A stretch of 64,000 nucleotides of DNA from assembly GCF_036325985.1 (NCBI RefSeq), contig NZ_JAUHLI010000003.1, positions 203,454-267,453 on the forward strand. Direction: 5' to 3'. The position numbers and the translations under genes are program-made. Shown here in pieces: positions 34,045-43,305 of the stretch. The notes beneath the pieces were generated by a model. It did no database searches and was not told where the DNA came from. It saw nothing but the letters and a program-made list of their open reading frames with translations. Each line of letters opens with the position of its first letter. Position 1 is the first letter of the stretch. The DNA is from Alkalimonas cellulosilytica (GTDB lineage: Bacteria; Pseudomonadota; Gammaproteobacteria; Enterobacterales; Alteromonadaceae).

Positions 34045-35195
34045 AACAGCTCCTGCAATGCAGCCACCAGGGTACGGATATGCTCTGGCTGATGGGCCGC
34101 GCTTAAAGTAATTCGAAGCCGGGCTTTGCCGGCAGCGACGGTTGGCGGCCGGATGGCCGTTAACCAGATGCCCTTCTCTTTCAGAGCCTGACTGAGCGCC
34201 AGACAGCGACCGGCATCACCTACCAGTACCGGCTGAATGGCCGAGCCGGAAGCCACTAAGGGCAAACCGGCTGCTTGTGCCAACTGCTGAAACAGGCCAA
34301 GATGCTGCTGCAAGCGCTCACGCCGCCAGTCATCCTGCCGGCACAGTTGCACCGCTTTCTGCTGCGCCCAGCAGAGCGCCGGCGATAACGCCGTGCTGTA
34401 GATGTAATGGCGACCGAACTGGCGCAGGTAATCAATCACAGTGGCAGAGGCGGCAATAAAGCCACCCGAGCCGCCCAGGGCTTTGCCAAAATTCGCCATC
34501 AGGGCCTGCAACTGAGCCGGTGCCAGTCCCTGTTGCTGCCAGCTGCCCCGGCCTTCGTTACCACACACTCCCAGGCCATGCGCATCATCCAGCAGCAACG
34601 GAGCCTGATAGAGCGCACAGAGTGCAGCCATGCCTGCCAGATCGGGGCTGTCCCCATCCATGCTGAAGACCCCTTCCGTCACCACCACCGATTTACCGGT
34701 AGCCTGTTGGATCAGCAGCTGATGTAACGACGTCAGATCATTGTGCAAGAAACGCTTAAACCCCCCGGCATGATGTTTGGCCGCATCAATCAGCGAGGCA
34801 TGGCTTAACTTATCCAGCAGGATGCGCTCATCTTGCGCTGCCAGGGTCTGCAGCATCGTCTGATTGGCGGCAAAACCAGAGCTGAACAGCAGCACCTCAT
34901 CAAAGCCCAGCCAGTCGCAGAGTGCGTCGCTAAGCGCCTGATGTGCATAGTGATGCCCGGTCACCAAAGGCGAGCCGCTACTGCCAAGCCCAAAGCGAGC
35001 GGCTCCTTCGGTCAGTGCCGCCAGTACGGCAGGATCCTGTGCCAGCCCCAGGTAATCGTTGCCGGAAAAGTTCAGATAGTCTTTGCCCTGCACCCGCACC
35101 ATGCCATCCGGCAATGGTTGCATGGCGAACTGGTTACGGTGCAATTGCTGCTGCCGGCGCTCACTAAGCGCCTGCTGCATGCTGGCCAGGTCCAT
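34041..35195 (-). CDS. bioF: 8-amino-7-oxononanoate synthase
   Basis: PLP enzyme condensing pimeloyl-ACP/CoA with alanine. The 384-aa protein has LNFSGNDYLGLAQDP, GLGSSGSPLVTGHHYAHQ, VVTEGVFSMDGDSPDL, LDDAHGLGVCG and the Schiff-base Lys in MANFGKALGGSGGF. It follows bioB by 5 bp and overlaps bioC by 4 bp. Confidence 0.96.
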   Translation of the reverse strand: MDLASMQQALSERRQQQLHRNQFAMQPLPDGMVRVQGKDYLNFSGNDYLGLAQDPAVLAALTEGAARFGLGSSGSPLVTGHHYAHQALSDALCDWLGFDEVLLFSSGFAANQTMLQTLAAQDERILLDKLSHASLIDAAKHHAGGFKRFLHNDLTSLHQLLIQQATGKSVVVTEGVFSMDGDSPDLAGMAALCALYQAPLLLDDAHGLGVCGNEGRGSWQQQGLAPAQLQALMANFGKALGGSGGFIAASATVIDYLRQFGRHYIYSTALSPALCWAQQKAVQLCRQDDWRRERLQQHLGLFQQLAQAAGLPLVASGSAIQPVLVGDAGRCLALSQALKEKGIWLTAIRPPTVAAGKARLRITLSAAHQPEHIRTLVAALQELF

Positions 35196-35200
35196 CGGTA

Positions 35201-36241
35201 TTAACCGGCAGCGTGATACAGCGGCGTCTGCTGCTGTTCTTTGATGGCATCGGCCAGTGCCAGGGCATGGGCTTCGTCCGACACATCCTGACGCTGCTCC
35301 GGCCGAATGCCAAGCTTGGCAAACAATTGCATATCGGCATCGGCTTCCGGGTTGTCGGTGGTGAGCAGCTTATCGCCGTAGAAAATCGAGTTGGCACCGG
35401 CCATAAAGCACAGCGCCTGCATTTGCTCGTTCATCCGGCTGCGACCAGCGGATAACCGCACATGGCTGGCTGGCATCATAATGCGGGCCACGGCAATGGC
35501 GCGGATAAACTCAAAAGCATCCATATCCTCAACATTCTCCAGCGGTGTGCCCTGCACTTTCACCAACATATTGATCGGCACACTCTCCGGATGCTCCGGT
35601 AAATTAGCCAGCTGCATCAGCAAGGCCGAGCGATCATTGGCCGACTCGCCCATGCCAAGAATACCGCCACAGCAGACCTTCATGCCGGCATCGCGCACAT
35701 GCTGCAGCGTATCCAGCCGATCCTGATAAGTGCGAGTGGTAATGATTTCACCGTAAAATTCCGGTGAGGTATCCAGGTTGTGGTTGTAGTAATCCAGGCC
35801 GGCAGAAGCCAGGCTTTGCGCCTGCTCGGGGTCAATCATGCCGAGCGTCATGCAGGTTTCCAGCCCCATGGCTTTAACGCCCCGCACCATTTCAATCAGG
35901 TACGGCATATCCCGCTGCTTCGGGTTGCTCCAGGCAGCGCCCATACAAAAGCGGGTGGCGCCTTTTTCTTTGGCAGCCTGGGCCTGGCGCAGTACTTTTT
36001 CCACTTCCAGCAGGCGCTCACGCTCCAGGCCGGTGTTGTAATGGCCGCTTTGCGGGCAGTACTTGCAGTCTTCGGCGCAGGCACCGGTTTTAATCGATAA
36101 CAAGGTGCTGACCTGCACCTCGTTCGGGGTAAAATGCTGGCGATGCACCGTTTGGGCCTGAAACACCAGATCATTAAACGGCAAGGCGAACAGAGCATTG
36201 ACTTCGGCTAGGCTCCAGTCGTGACGAATGGCTGTAGACAT
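35201..36241 (-). CDS. bioB: Biotin synthase
   Basis: Radical-SAM enzyme inserting sulfur into dethiobiotin. The 346-aa protein carries the radical-SAM triad in GACAEDCKYCPQSGHY (CxxxCxxC) and the second-cluster cysteine/arginine segments LETCMTLGM and RLSAGRSRMNEQMQ. It is the first gene of the minus-strand bioBFCD operon and divergent from bioA, separated by 106 bp. Confidence 0.97.
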   Translation of the reverse strand: MSTAIRHDWSLAEVNALFALPFNDLVFQAQTVHRQHFTPNEVQVSTLLSIKTGACAEDCKYCPQSGHYNTGLERERLLEVEKVLRQAQAAKEKGATRFCMGAAWSNPKQRDMPYLIEMVRGVKAMGLETCMTLGMIDPEQAQSLASAGLDYYNHNLDTSPEFYGEIITTRTYQDRLDTLQHVRDAGMKVCCGGILGMGESANDRSALLMQLANLPEHPESVPINMLVKVQGTPLENVEDMDAFEFIRAIAVARIMMPASHVRLSAGRSRMNEQMQALCFMAGANSIFYGDKLLTTDNPEADADMQLFAKLGIRPEQRQDVSDEAHALALADAIKEQQQTPLYHAAG

Positions 36242-36303
36242 GAGGATCCCTGTTTGGATTGTGGTTCGGGTTATTTTTCGCTAGTCTAGCCGCCAACCCT
36301 GAC

Positions 36304-36336
36304 TTGTCAATCTGATTTGCACACGCAACTTTACTG
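36304..36336. promoter_or_regulatory. Candidate degenerate BirA operator between bioB and bioA
   Basis: The arms TTGTCAATC and ACTTTACTG, 15 bp apart, match the BirA consensus TTGTAAACC-N15-GGTTTACAA at about 12 of 18 positions (7 of 9 on the left arm, 5 of 9 on the right). It is in the bioB-bioA divergent region where BirA operators normally lie. The right arm is weak, so I rate it as a candidate only. Confidence 0.4.
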
Positions 36337-36347
36337 ATGGTTATTTT

Positions 36348-37619
36348 ATGAGCATTGATTTAGCCTTTGACCGGCAGCATATCTGGCACCCCTACACCTC
36401 GATGATCGATCCACTGCCGGTGTATCCGGTGGTGGCCGCCGAAGGCTGTGAGCTGATTCTGGAAAATAGCCAGCGTCTGGTGGATGGCACCGCCTCTTGG
36501 TGGTCGGCAGTGCATGGCTACCGCCACCCGGTGCTGGATCAGGCAGTCACCGACCAGCTTAGCCAGATGGCCCATGTGATGTTTGGCGGCATTACCCATC
36601 CGCAGGCGGTGACACTGTGCCAACAGCTGCTGGCCATTACACCGCCGGCGTTAAACAAAGTCTTTCTGGCCGACAGCGGCTCAATTGCGGTGGAAGTAGC
36701 CATTAAAATGGCGCTGCAGTGCTGGCAGGGCATCGGCCACAGACAAAAAACCGAGCTGATTAGCCTGCGTAAGGGCTACCATGGCGATACCTTTGCCGCT
36801 ATGGCAGTGTGCGATCCGGTCGATAGCATGCACAGCATGTTCAGCAAACTGCTGCCGCAGCATCATTTTCTACCGGCCCCGGACAGTCCCTACCACAGCG
36901 AATTCCGGCCAGAGAGCCTAAAGCCCTTGCAACAACTGCTGCAGCAGCGCCATCAGCACATTGCCGCCCTGATCCTGGAGCCCATCGTGCAAGGCTATGG
37001 CGGCATGCGTTTTTATCACCCCGACTATCTGGCGGGATGTCGAGCCCTGTGCGATGAGTTTGAAGTACTGCTGATTGCCGATGAAATTGCCACCGGCTTT
37101 GGCCGCACCGGCAGTCTGTTTGCCTGTGAAAAAGCCAAGATCACCGCCGATATTCTGTGCCTGGGCAAAGCCTTAACCGGTGGTTACATGACCATGGCCG
37201 CTACCCTGTGCACCGATCAGGTCGCGCTTGGTGTTAGCCAGAGCGAAGCTGGCGGCCTGATGCATGGCCCAACCTTTATGGCCAACCCACTGGCGTGTGC
37301 GGTGGCCAATGCCAGTATCGGTTTGATCCGTACCGGTGGCTGGCAAGCCCAGGTCAAAGCGATTGAAACTCAGCTAAAAGCCGAATTAGCCCCCTGTCAG
37401 GCCTCGCCTTTGGTAAAAGAAGTGCGGGTGCTGGGAGCCATCGGTGTGTTGGAGATGCATCAAGCTGTCGATGTAGCCAAGTTGCAACAGCATTTTGTCG
37501 GTGATGGGGTTTGGATCCGGCCTTTTAACCGGCTCATTTATCTGATGCCACCTTTTATTATCAGCGAGGAGCAAATCAGCCGCTTGTGCTGGTCGATGCG
37601 TCGTGCGGTTGGGGTCTGA
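36348..37619 (+). CDS. bioA: Adenosylmethionine-8-amino-7-oxononanoate aminotransferase
   Basis: PLP-dependent enzyme using SAM as amino donor to make 7,8-diaminopelargonate. The 423-aa protein shows HIWHPYTSMID, VDGTASWWSAVHGYRHP, HVMFGGITHPQAV, LADSGSIAVEVAIKM and LCLGKALTGGYMTMA with the PLP Lys. Divergent from bioBFCD; a candidate BirA site lies in the shared control region. The run of all five late biotin genes is complete here, although a pimeloyl-ACP esterase (bioH) is not seen. Confidence 0.96.
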   Translation: MSIDLAFDRQHIWHPYTSMIDPLPVYPVVAAEGCELILENSQRLVDGTASWWSAVHGYRHPVLDQAVTDQLSQMAHVMFGGITHPQAVTLCQQLLAITPPALNKVFLADSGSIAVEVAIKMALQCWQGIGHRQKTELISLRKGYHGDTFAAMAVCDPVDSMHSMFSKLLPQHHFLPAPDSPYHSEFRPESLKPLQQLLQQRHQHIAALILEPIVQGYGGMRFYHPDYLAGCRALCDEFEVLLIADEIATGFGRTGSLFACEKAKITADILCLGKALTGGYMTMAATLCTDQVALGVSQSEAGGLMHGPTFMANPLACAVANASIGLIRTGGWQAQVKAIETQLKAELAPCQASPLVKEVRVLGAIGVLEMHQAVDVAKLQQHFVGDGVWIRPFNRLIYLMPPFIISEEQISRLCWSMRRAVGV

Positions 37620-37636
37620 ATGAATGTCGATGAATG

Positions 37637-38005
37637 CTACAGGCGAAGCAGATAAAGCCCCAGCGCAATGGACGCCAGCAACAGCAATACCAGATTAAAA
37701 TGCAGCCGGTCGTCTTTTCGACGCAAACGCAGCCGGTTGAGCACCAGGCTAATGGCACTAAGCAACGCCGTGCCATACAGCATACCCTGCAACCAGTTGG
37801 TCAGCACCGGGTGCCAGTCACCGCGGATTTCAATCTCCCAGTAACGTACCAGGCCGGTATCCATTTCCGGCCGGGCAAAATGCACCAGCAACAAGGCAAT
37901 GATAAACAGCAACCAGGCCAACACCGCCAGCCAGGCAAACAACTGGCGCACCAGATCCGGCCCCTGACGACGATCATTTTTGTAAGCACCGTGCTCGGTT
38001 GTCAT
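37637..38005 (-). CDS. Small membrane protein, unknown
   Basis: A 122-aa protein with three hydrophobic helices: LFAWLAVLAWLLFIIALLLV, MLYGTALLSAISLVLN, and FNLVLLLLASIALGLYLL at the very C-terminus. The charged segment RLRLRRKDDRLHF lies between helices two and three. I do not recognise a family. The ATG at 38005 (TTEHGAYK) is preferred to an upstream GTG at 38011 because AGGTGG precedes it. It is convergent with bioA (18 bp apart) and divergent from asnS. Confidence 0.65.
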   Translation of the reverse strand: MTTEHGAYKNDRRQGPDLVRQLFAWLAVLAWLLFIIALLLVHFARPEMDTGLVRYWEIEIRGDWHPVLTNWLQGMLYGTALLSAISLVLNRLRLRRKDDRLHFNLVLLLLASIALGLYLLRL

Positions 38006-38135
38006 AGCCACCTGCTTTTACCGGTAAAAACCCAAGTTTTACTTGTGTTCAGTCACTGCGTCAGTATCATTACACGTCTTAACCATTTGACCAAGTTTAA
38101 CCGCCAGGTTTCCAACTTACACGGAGCTTTCAAGC

Positions 38136-39536
38136 ATGTCCGATGCTGTGATTCATGATGTATTAAGCGGTCGCTACGCTGTGGGCGATACCGTTACTGT
38201 TAAAGGCTGGGTCCGCACCAAGCGCGACTCCAAAGCCGGTATTTCTTTTGTCGCTGTGCACGATGGCAGCTGCTTTGATGCAGTGCAGGCGGTGGTGCCT
38301 GCCGATTTGCCGAATTACGAGAGCGAAATCAAACGCCTGACCACTGCCTGCTCCGTGGTAGTGACCGGCACCATTGCCCGCTCCGAAGGCCAGGGCCAGC
38401 AGTTTGAAATTCAGGCCAGTTCGGTAGCCGTGATTGGCTGGGTGGAAAACCCGGATACCTACCCGATGGCGCCAAAACGCCACTCGATGGAATACCTGCG
38501 CGAATTTGCCCATCTGCGGCCACGCACCAACATCCATGGCGCCGTGACCCGGGTACGCAACTGCCTGGCGCAAGCGGTGCACCGTTTCTTTCATCAGCGT
38601 GGCTTTTACTGGATCAGCACCCCAATTATCACCGGCTCGGATACCGAAGGCGCTGGTGAAATGTTCCGGGTCAGCACGCTGGATCTGGAAAACCTGCCGC
38701 GCACCGAGGCCGGCAAAGTAGATTACAGCAAAGATTTCTTTGACCGCGAAACCTTCCTGACGGTTTCCGGCCAGCTGAACGTAGAAACCTACTGCTGTGC
38801 CCTGTCCAAGGTGTACACCTTTGGCCCGACTTTCCGCGCTGAGAACTCCAATACCAGCCGCCATCTGGCCGAGTTCTGGATGATTGAACCGGAAGTGGCT
38901 TTTGCTGAACTGGCCGATGTCGCGCAACTGGCCGAAGACATGCTGAAGTACGTGTTTAAAGCCGTGTTGGAAGAACGTGCCGATGACATGGCCTTTTTTG
39001 CCGAGCGGGTGGATAAAGACGCCATCAGCCGTTTGCAACAGATGGTGGACTCCAGCTTTGTGCGGATGGATTACACCGATGCCATAGAGATCCTGCAAAA
39101 CTGCGGCAAAACCTTCAACTACCCGGTGGAATGGGGCATTGATTTGCAGTCCGAGCACGAGCGCTACCTGGCCGAAGAGCATGTGGGCGCGCCCATTATT
39201 TTGCAAAACTACCCGAAAGACATCAAAGCCTTCTACATGCGCTTGAACGAAGATGGCAAGACGGTAGCGGCGATGGATATTCTGGCCCCCGGCATTGGTG
39301 AAATCATTGGCGGCAGTCAGCGCGAAGAGCGGCTCGACAAGCTGGATGAGCGGCTGGAGGCCATGGGCCTGAACAAAGACGATTACGGCTGGTACCGCGA
39401 TCTGCGCCGTTACGGCACTGTGCCGCATTCAGGCTTTGGTTTGGGCTTTGAGCGATTGGTCAGCTACGTGACCGGTATGGGCAATGTACGCGATGTGATC
39501 CCCTTCCCGCGCACTCCTGGCAACGCTGATTTCTAA
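38136..39536 (+). CDS. asnS: Asparaginyl-tRNA synthetase
   Basis: Class II aminoacyl-tRNA synthetase charging tRNA-Asn. The 466-aa protein has an N-terminal OB-fold (TVTVKGWVRTKRDSKAGISF), then class II motif 2 around YTFGPTFRAENSNTSRHLAE and motif 3 at SGFGLGFERLVSYVTG. Length matches E. coli AsnRS (466). An ACGGAG ribosome site precedes the ATG. A strong terminator follows. Confidence 0.97.
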   Translation: MSDAVIHDVLSGRYAVGDTVTVKGWVRTKRDSKAGISFVAVHDGSCFDAVQAVVPADLPNYESEIKRLTTACSVVVTGTIARSEGQGQQFEIQASSVAVIGWVENPDTYPMAPKRHSMEYLREFAHLRPRTNIHGAVTRVRNCLAQAVHRFFHQRGFYWISTPIITGSDTEGAGEMFRVSTLDLENLPRTEAGKVDYSKDFFDRETFLTVSGQLNVETYCCALSKVYTFGPTFRAENSNTSRHLAEFWMIEPEVAFAELADVAQLAEDMLKYVFKAVLEERADDMAFFAERVDKDAISRLQQMVDSSFVRMDYTDAIEILQNCGKTFNYPVEWGIDLQSEHERYLAEEHVGAPIILQNYPKDIKAFYMRLNEDGKTVAAMDILAPGIGEIIGGSQREERLDKLDERLEAMGLNKDDYGWYRDLRRYGTVPHSGFGLGFERLVSYVTGMGNVRDVIPFPRTPGNADF

Positions 39537-39561
39537 GCTGTTGTTACCTGGCCAAACGAAA

Positions 39562-39592
39562 CAGCCCCGCTTAGGCGGGGCTGCTTTTTTTT
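39562..39592 (+). terminator. Rho-independent terminator after asnS
   Basis: CAGCCCCGC / GCGGGGCTG, 9-bp perfect GC-rich stem with a 4-nt loop, then C and eight T residues. It lies 26 bp after the asnS stop and only 9 bp before the stop of the convergent nitroreductase gene. Confidence 0.92.
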
Positions 39593-39600
39593 AAACCGCT

Positions 39601-40158
39601 TTAAAATTCAGCAAAGAAGTCGGCCGGATCCAGCCCTGCTCGGATACGTACCTCAGAGGCCGGTGTGCCCAGATACAAAAAGCCGACAATTTCATCGTCT
39701 TCGCCAAGCTCTAGCGACTGCTTCACAAATTCCATCTCAGCGTACATGCCGGTGCGCCAGATCCCACCATAGCCTAAAGCAAAAGCCGCTTGCTGCATCG
39801 CCATCACCGAGCAGGCTGCTGACTGAATTTGCTCGTGCAAAGGTATTTTCGACTCGCTGTTGCAACGGGCAATGCAAACAATCACCATCGGTGCCCGTAA
39901 CGGCAACTGCCGGGCCCGCTCCAGCAGATCATTGGAAATGGTCGGATCATCTTCTACTGCCGCTTCGGCAAAAATATCGCCCAATCGCTCCAGTGAAGAC
40001 CGGCCCTGCACAATCAAAAAGCGCCAGGGCCGCAAAGTACCATGATCCGGCACCCGCAATGCAGCCTGCTTGATCAACTCCAAAGCCTCGCCTTGCGGTG
40101 CAGGTTCTGTTAAACGCGGACAAGATTGTCGTGTGGTCAGTAGCGTGATCGCATCCAT
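39601..40158 (-). CDS. Nitroreductase family protein (YdjA-like)
   Basis: An FMN-dependent NAD(P)H oxidoreductase of 185 aa. It starts DAITLLTTRQSCPRLTEPAP, then RVPDHGTLRPWRFLIVQGRS, matching the YdjA subfamily, and ends with EIVGFLYLGTPASE, a typical C-terminal segment. The natural electron acceptor is unknown. The ATG at 40158 (or 40161) with AAAGG upstream is chosen; the frame extends further to 40200. Monocistronic, convergent with asnS. Confidence 0.88.
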   Translation of the reverse strand: MDAITLLTTRQSCPRLTEPAPQGEALELIKQAALRVPDHGTLRPWRFLIVQGRSSLERLGDIFAEAAVEDDPTISNDLLERARQLPLRAPMVIVCIARCNSESKIPLHEQIQSAACSVMAMQQAAFALGYGGIWRTGMYAEMEFVKQSLELGEDDEIVGFLYLGTPASEVRIRAGLDPADFFAEF

Positions 40159-40296
40159 CATCAAACCTTTTCTCAGATCAAAAACAGCGATGTCATCCAT
40201 AGAGACAAGGCTATCAGAAGTTTTTCAGGCTGCCTACGGCTTTTGCTGCAATTTGCAGTGAAGTCGATTCAAGCGCTGAGGAATCGCGCAGACTGC

Positions 40297-41703
40297 TCAG
40301 TTTTCTGCCAGAGCCGCCCGGTACAGGGCTTCATACTGCTCACGCGCCTGCTGCCAGCTGAACAGCTGTGCCATCCCTCGCTGTTGCATCGCCAGATAGG
40401 CCGGTTGGTCCTGATACAGTGCATCGGCTTGCTGCAATGCCTGCACCAGAGCAACCGCAGTTGCCGGCCCAAAATGCAGGCCAGTACAATCTGGTTCCGG
40501 GTACGGCACCACCGTATCTTTCAGGCCACCAGTGGCCCGCACTATGGGTAAGGTACCGTAGCGCAAACTGTAAATCTGATTCAAACCACAAGGCTCAAAC
40601 AAGGACGGCATCAAAAAGAAATCGCCACCGGCTTCAATTTTATGCGCCATCGCCTCATCAAAGCCCATCACAAAGCTCATCTGGCCTTTGAAGCGAGCTG
40701 CCAAAGCAAACAAGGCTGCTGTGAAATGTCGCTCGCCGGTGCCCATAATCAGCACCTGCGAGTCGGTGGTAGGCAGCCATTGTTCAAGCGCCGGCAACAG
40801 ATAGTCGAACCCTTTTTGGCCAGTAATGCGGCTAACGGCCACATACAGCGGCACGGGCTTCTCAGGCAATTGATGATGCTGTCGCAACCAGGTTTTGCAG
40901 GCGGCCTTACCGATGAGATCCGGCCAATCGTAGTTGGCCACCAGATGCGGATCCTCAGCCGGATGCCACAAGCCATAATCACAGCCATTTAAAATGCCGC
41001 TAAAATCAGTTTGTCGCTGCTGATAGAGTGTCGCTAAACCATTGGCGGCAGGCTCACTGAGCAATTCATCCCGGTACCCCCTACTCACCGTATTGAGTTT
41101 TGCCGCCGAACGTATGCCCTGCTGCAACAGATTGACCGGCTCTGCACTGACTGACAGCTCCAACTGACTGGCCCAGCTGGCAGCCACCACTTCCTGGTAA
41201 GCGCCATTGTGAATGGTAAACACAAAGCGGCTGTTGGCAAAAAAGTCATCCTGTGCCTGTTCCTGCCGTAAATAGACACCGGCTAAAGCCGTTTGCCAAT
41301 CATGACCATGAATAATGTCCGGGCAAAACCCTTGCTCCCGGCACCAGGTCAGGGCAGCTTTGCAAAAAAAGGCAAAGCGCAGCGGATTATCGGCATAGCC
41401 ATGCTCACCATCATCGTAAGGTCGCAACCGTTGGAAGAACTCATGATGCTCAATCAAACCAACAGCAACACCATCTTTTTCCAAATGACGCACCGCACAG
41501 CCAAAGGACCGATCACCCAGCGTCAGATACACCGATTGCCAATCATGCGTTGTTAGCTCATACAAACTGCCATACTTCGGCAGCAGCACCAGCACCTGAT
41601 GACCGGCCTCGACCAAGGCTTTGGTCAGCCCTCGACAAGCATCGGCCAGGCCGCCAGTTTTAATGAGGCCTTCGTACTCACTGCATAACATCAAAATACG
41701 CAT
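40297..41703 (-). CDS. glgA: Glycogen synthase (ADP-glucose-dependent)
   Basis: Extends glycogen chains from ADP-glucose. The 468-aa GT5 glycosyltransferase has the N-terminal ADP-glucose loop LIKTGGLADACRGLTKAL (usual KxGGL), DIIHGHDWQTALAG, VFTIHNGAYQ, and the C-terminal MPSLFEPCGLNQIYSLRYGT with the catalytic Glu. It lies 31 bp after glgC on the minus strand. No glgB, glgP or glgX is visible nearby. Confidence 0.94.
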   Translation of the reverse strand: MRILMLCSEYEGLIKTGGLADACRGLTKALVEAGHQVLVLLPKYGSLYELTTHDWQSVYLTLGDRSFGCAVRHLEKDGVAVGLIEHHEFFQRLRPYDDGEHGYADNPLRFAFFCKAALTWCREQGFCPDIIHGHDWQTALAGVYLRQEQAQDDFFANSRFVFTIHNGAYQEVVAASWASQLELSVSAEPVNLLQQGIRSAAKLNTVSRGYRDELLSEPAANGLATLYQQRQTDFSGILNGCDYGLWHPAEDPHLVANYDWPDLIGKAACKTWLRQHHQLPEKPVPLYVAVSRITGQKGFDYLLPALEQWLPTTDSQVLIMGTGERHFTAALFALAARFKGQMSFVMGFDEAMAHKIEAGGDFFLMPSLFEPCGLNQIYSLRYGTLPIVRATGGLKDTVVPYPEPDCTGLHFGPATAVALVQALQQADALYQDQPAYLAMQQRGMAQLFSWQQAREQYEALYRAALAEN

Positions 41704-41734
41704 TCAACGAACCTTTCTCTTTTTCACGCCAAAT

Positions 41735-42967
41735 TTAGTCAAAGCCAACCCGGGCTCCTTTGGGGATCACGATGACACCTCCCTCCGACACATGAAAGCG
41801 CTGACGATCCAGACTCATGTCTTCGCCAATCACGGTATTAGGCGCGATCTTCACATCTTTATCAATGATGGCACGGCGGATACGACAACCACGGCCAATG
41901 TCGTTGTTGCCCATCAACACACACTTTTCAATGTAGGCATGGCTGTGCACATGCACATTGTAACCAAGAATGGAATGATAGACGATGGAGCCACTGATGA
42001 TGCAACCCGACGATACCATGGAGCTGATAGCTTGTCCGGTGCGGTTGGCTTCATCGTGCACAAACTTGGCCGGTGGCATCGGCGGCGTATAGCTGCGTAG
42101 TGGCCAGTAGCGGTTGTACAAGTCAAACGGTGGGATCACCGCAATCAAATCCATATTGGCTTCGTAGTAAGAGTCGAGTGTACCCACATCCCGCCAGTAG
42201 CCACGGGATATCTCCTGCTCACCCCGAATCACATTGCTGGAAAAATCATACACATACACATCCCCTCCCGGATAAAGCCTGGGGATAATGTCCTTGCCAA
42301 AATCGTGACTGGACTCTGGATTGCTGGCATCGGTTTCCAGGCTATCGACCAGGCAGTTCTTTTCAAAGATGTAGTTGCCCATCGAGGCCAGCACATAATC
42401 CGGCCGGCCAGGTATGGTTTTCGGGTTCGACGTTGGCTTTTCTTCAAAGCCGATCATTTTACCGTTGGCATCCACTTCAATCACGCCAAAATGATGCGCA
42501 TCGGCCACCGGTACTGGTATCGCGGCTACCGTCATGCTGGCATTGTTCTGGCGGTGAAAGTCCAGCATTTGCCGTACATCCATCTTGTAAATATGATCGC
42601 CACCAAAAATACACACCTCTTCAGGATCCAGACCATGGATCAAGTGCAGATTCTGATAGATGGCATCGGCTGTGCCGAGGTACCAGTGCTTGCCGGTTTG
42701 CATTTGAGCCGGAATTGGATCGATAAAGCGGTTGGTTAAACCAGAGACCCGCCAGGCCCGCCCCAGATGCTTCATCAAAGAATGCGATTTGAACTGAGTG
42801 ATCACGAAGATTTGCAGAAAATCCGAGTTGACGAAATTATTCAATACAAAATCGATGATCCGGTAGTTGCCACCAAAAGGAACGGCTGGCTTGGCACGAA
42901 TTCCGGTAAGTGGCGCCAGTCGCGTTCCCTCACCTCCGGCTAAAATCATGGTTAACACACCTGACAT
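41735..42967 (-). CDS. glgC: Glucose-1-phosphate adenylyltransferase
   Basis: Makes ADP-glucose, the rate-controlling step of bacterial glycogen synthesis. The 410-aa protein starts MSGVLTMILAGGEGTRLAPL (P-loop and Arg), then PAVPFGGNYRIIDFVLNN, HWYLGTADAIYQNLH, IFGGDHIYKMD and IGFEEKP with the sugar-phosphate Lys. The C-terminal left-handed beta-helix domain follows. The ATG at 42967 has GGGAG upstream; the open frame to 43039 has no family match. Probably cotranscribed with glgA. Confidence 0.94.
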   Translation of the reverse strand: MSGVLTMILAGGEGTRLAPLTGIRAKPAVPFGGNYRIIDFVLNNFVNSDFLQIFVITQFKSHSLMKHLGRAWRVSGLTNRFIDPIPAQMQTGKHWYLGTADAIYQNLHLIHGLDPEEVCIFGGDHIYKMDVRQMLDFHRQNNASMTVAAIPVPVADAHHFGVIEVDANGKMIGFEEKPTSNPKTIPGRPDYVLASMGNYIFEKNCLVDSLETDASNPESSHDFGKDIIPRLYPGGDVYVYDFSSNVIRGEQEISRGYWRDVGTLDSYYEANMDLIAVIPPFDLYNRYWPLRSYTPPMPPAKFVHDEANRTGQAISSMVSSGCIISGSIVYHSILGYNVHVHSHAYIEKCVLMGNNDIGRGCRIRRAIIDKDVKIAPNTVIGEDMSLDRQRFHVSEGGVIVIPKGARVGFD

Positions 42968-43305
42968 ACCAACTCCCTGTGACTTGAAAAGAAAAGACCG
43001 ATTGATAGAAACTAAGGCTTTGCAAAGCTGAGGCCACAATGCACTACTGCACTAACGAATAAACGCCTGCACTGCATACGTATGCGGTAATGTAGGCCGC
43101 CTGTATGTCAACAGCATGACAACTGCACCAAAATACAGCAGCGCACGACTGACAAACGCACCAAAAGTGAGCGTGGTTGCACTACCAGACTACTTCAGGC
43201 TAGCAAAGCTTATGGCCGGCAACAAGGTAAGGAAGAAACAAAAGTAGAAACAACATGATGTATGCCTTGCTGCCACAACAGACAGCAAGGCACGACGGCA
43301 AGGCT
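42968..43305. other. Non-coding stretch between glgC and fadH
   Basis: 338 bp without a supported gene. It should hold the glgC promoter and the 3' region of fadH. Two structures are visible: a perfect 12-bp palindrome GCATACGTATGC at 43074-43085, upstream of glgC, and a 10-bp inverted repeat TGCCTTGCTG / CAGCAAGGCA at 43263-43292, placed just past the fadH stop as a weak terminator without a T-run. No other signal is recognised. Confidence 0.5.

Noticed and set aside
38163..39428. 421-codon open frame antisense to asnS
   Set aside because: It lies wholly opposite asnS, has no recognisable domain and a His/Gly-biased composition typical of a reverse-frame shadow.
43263..43292. Intrinsic terminator after fadH
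   Set aside because: The 10-bp stem is clear but no T-run follows on the minus strand, so I did not call it a terminator.
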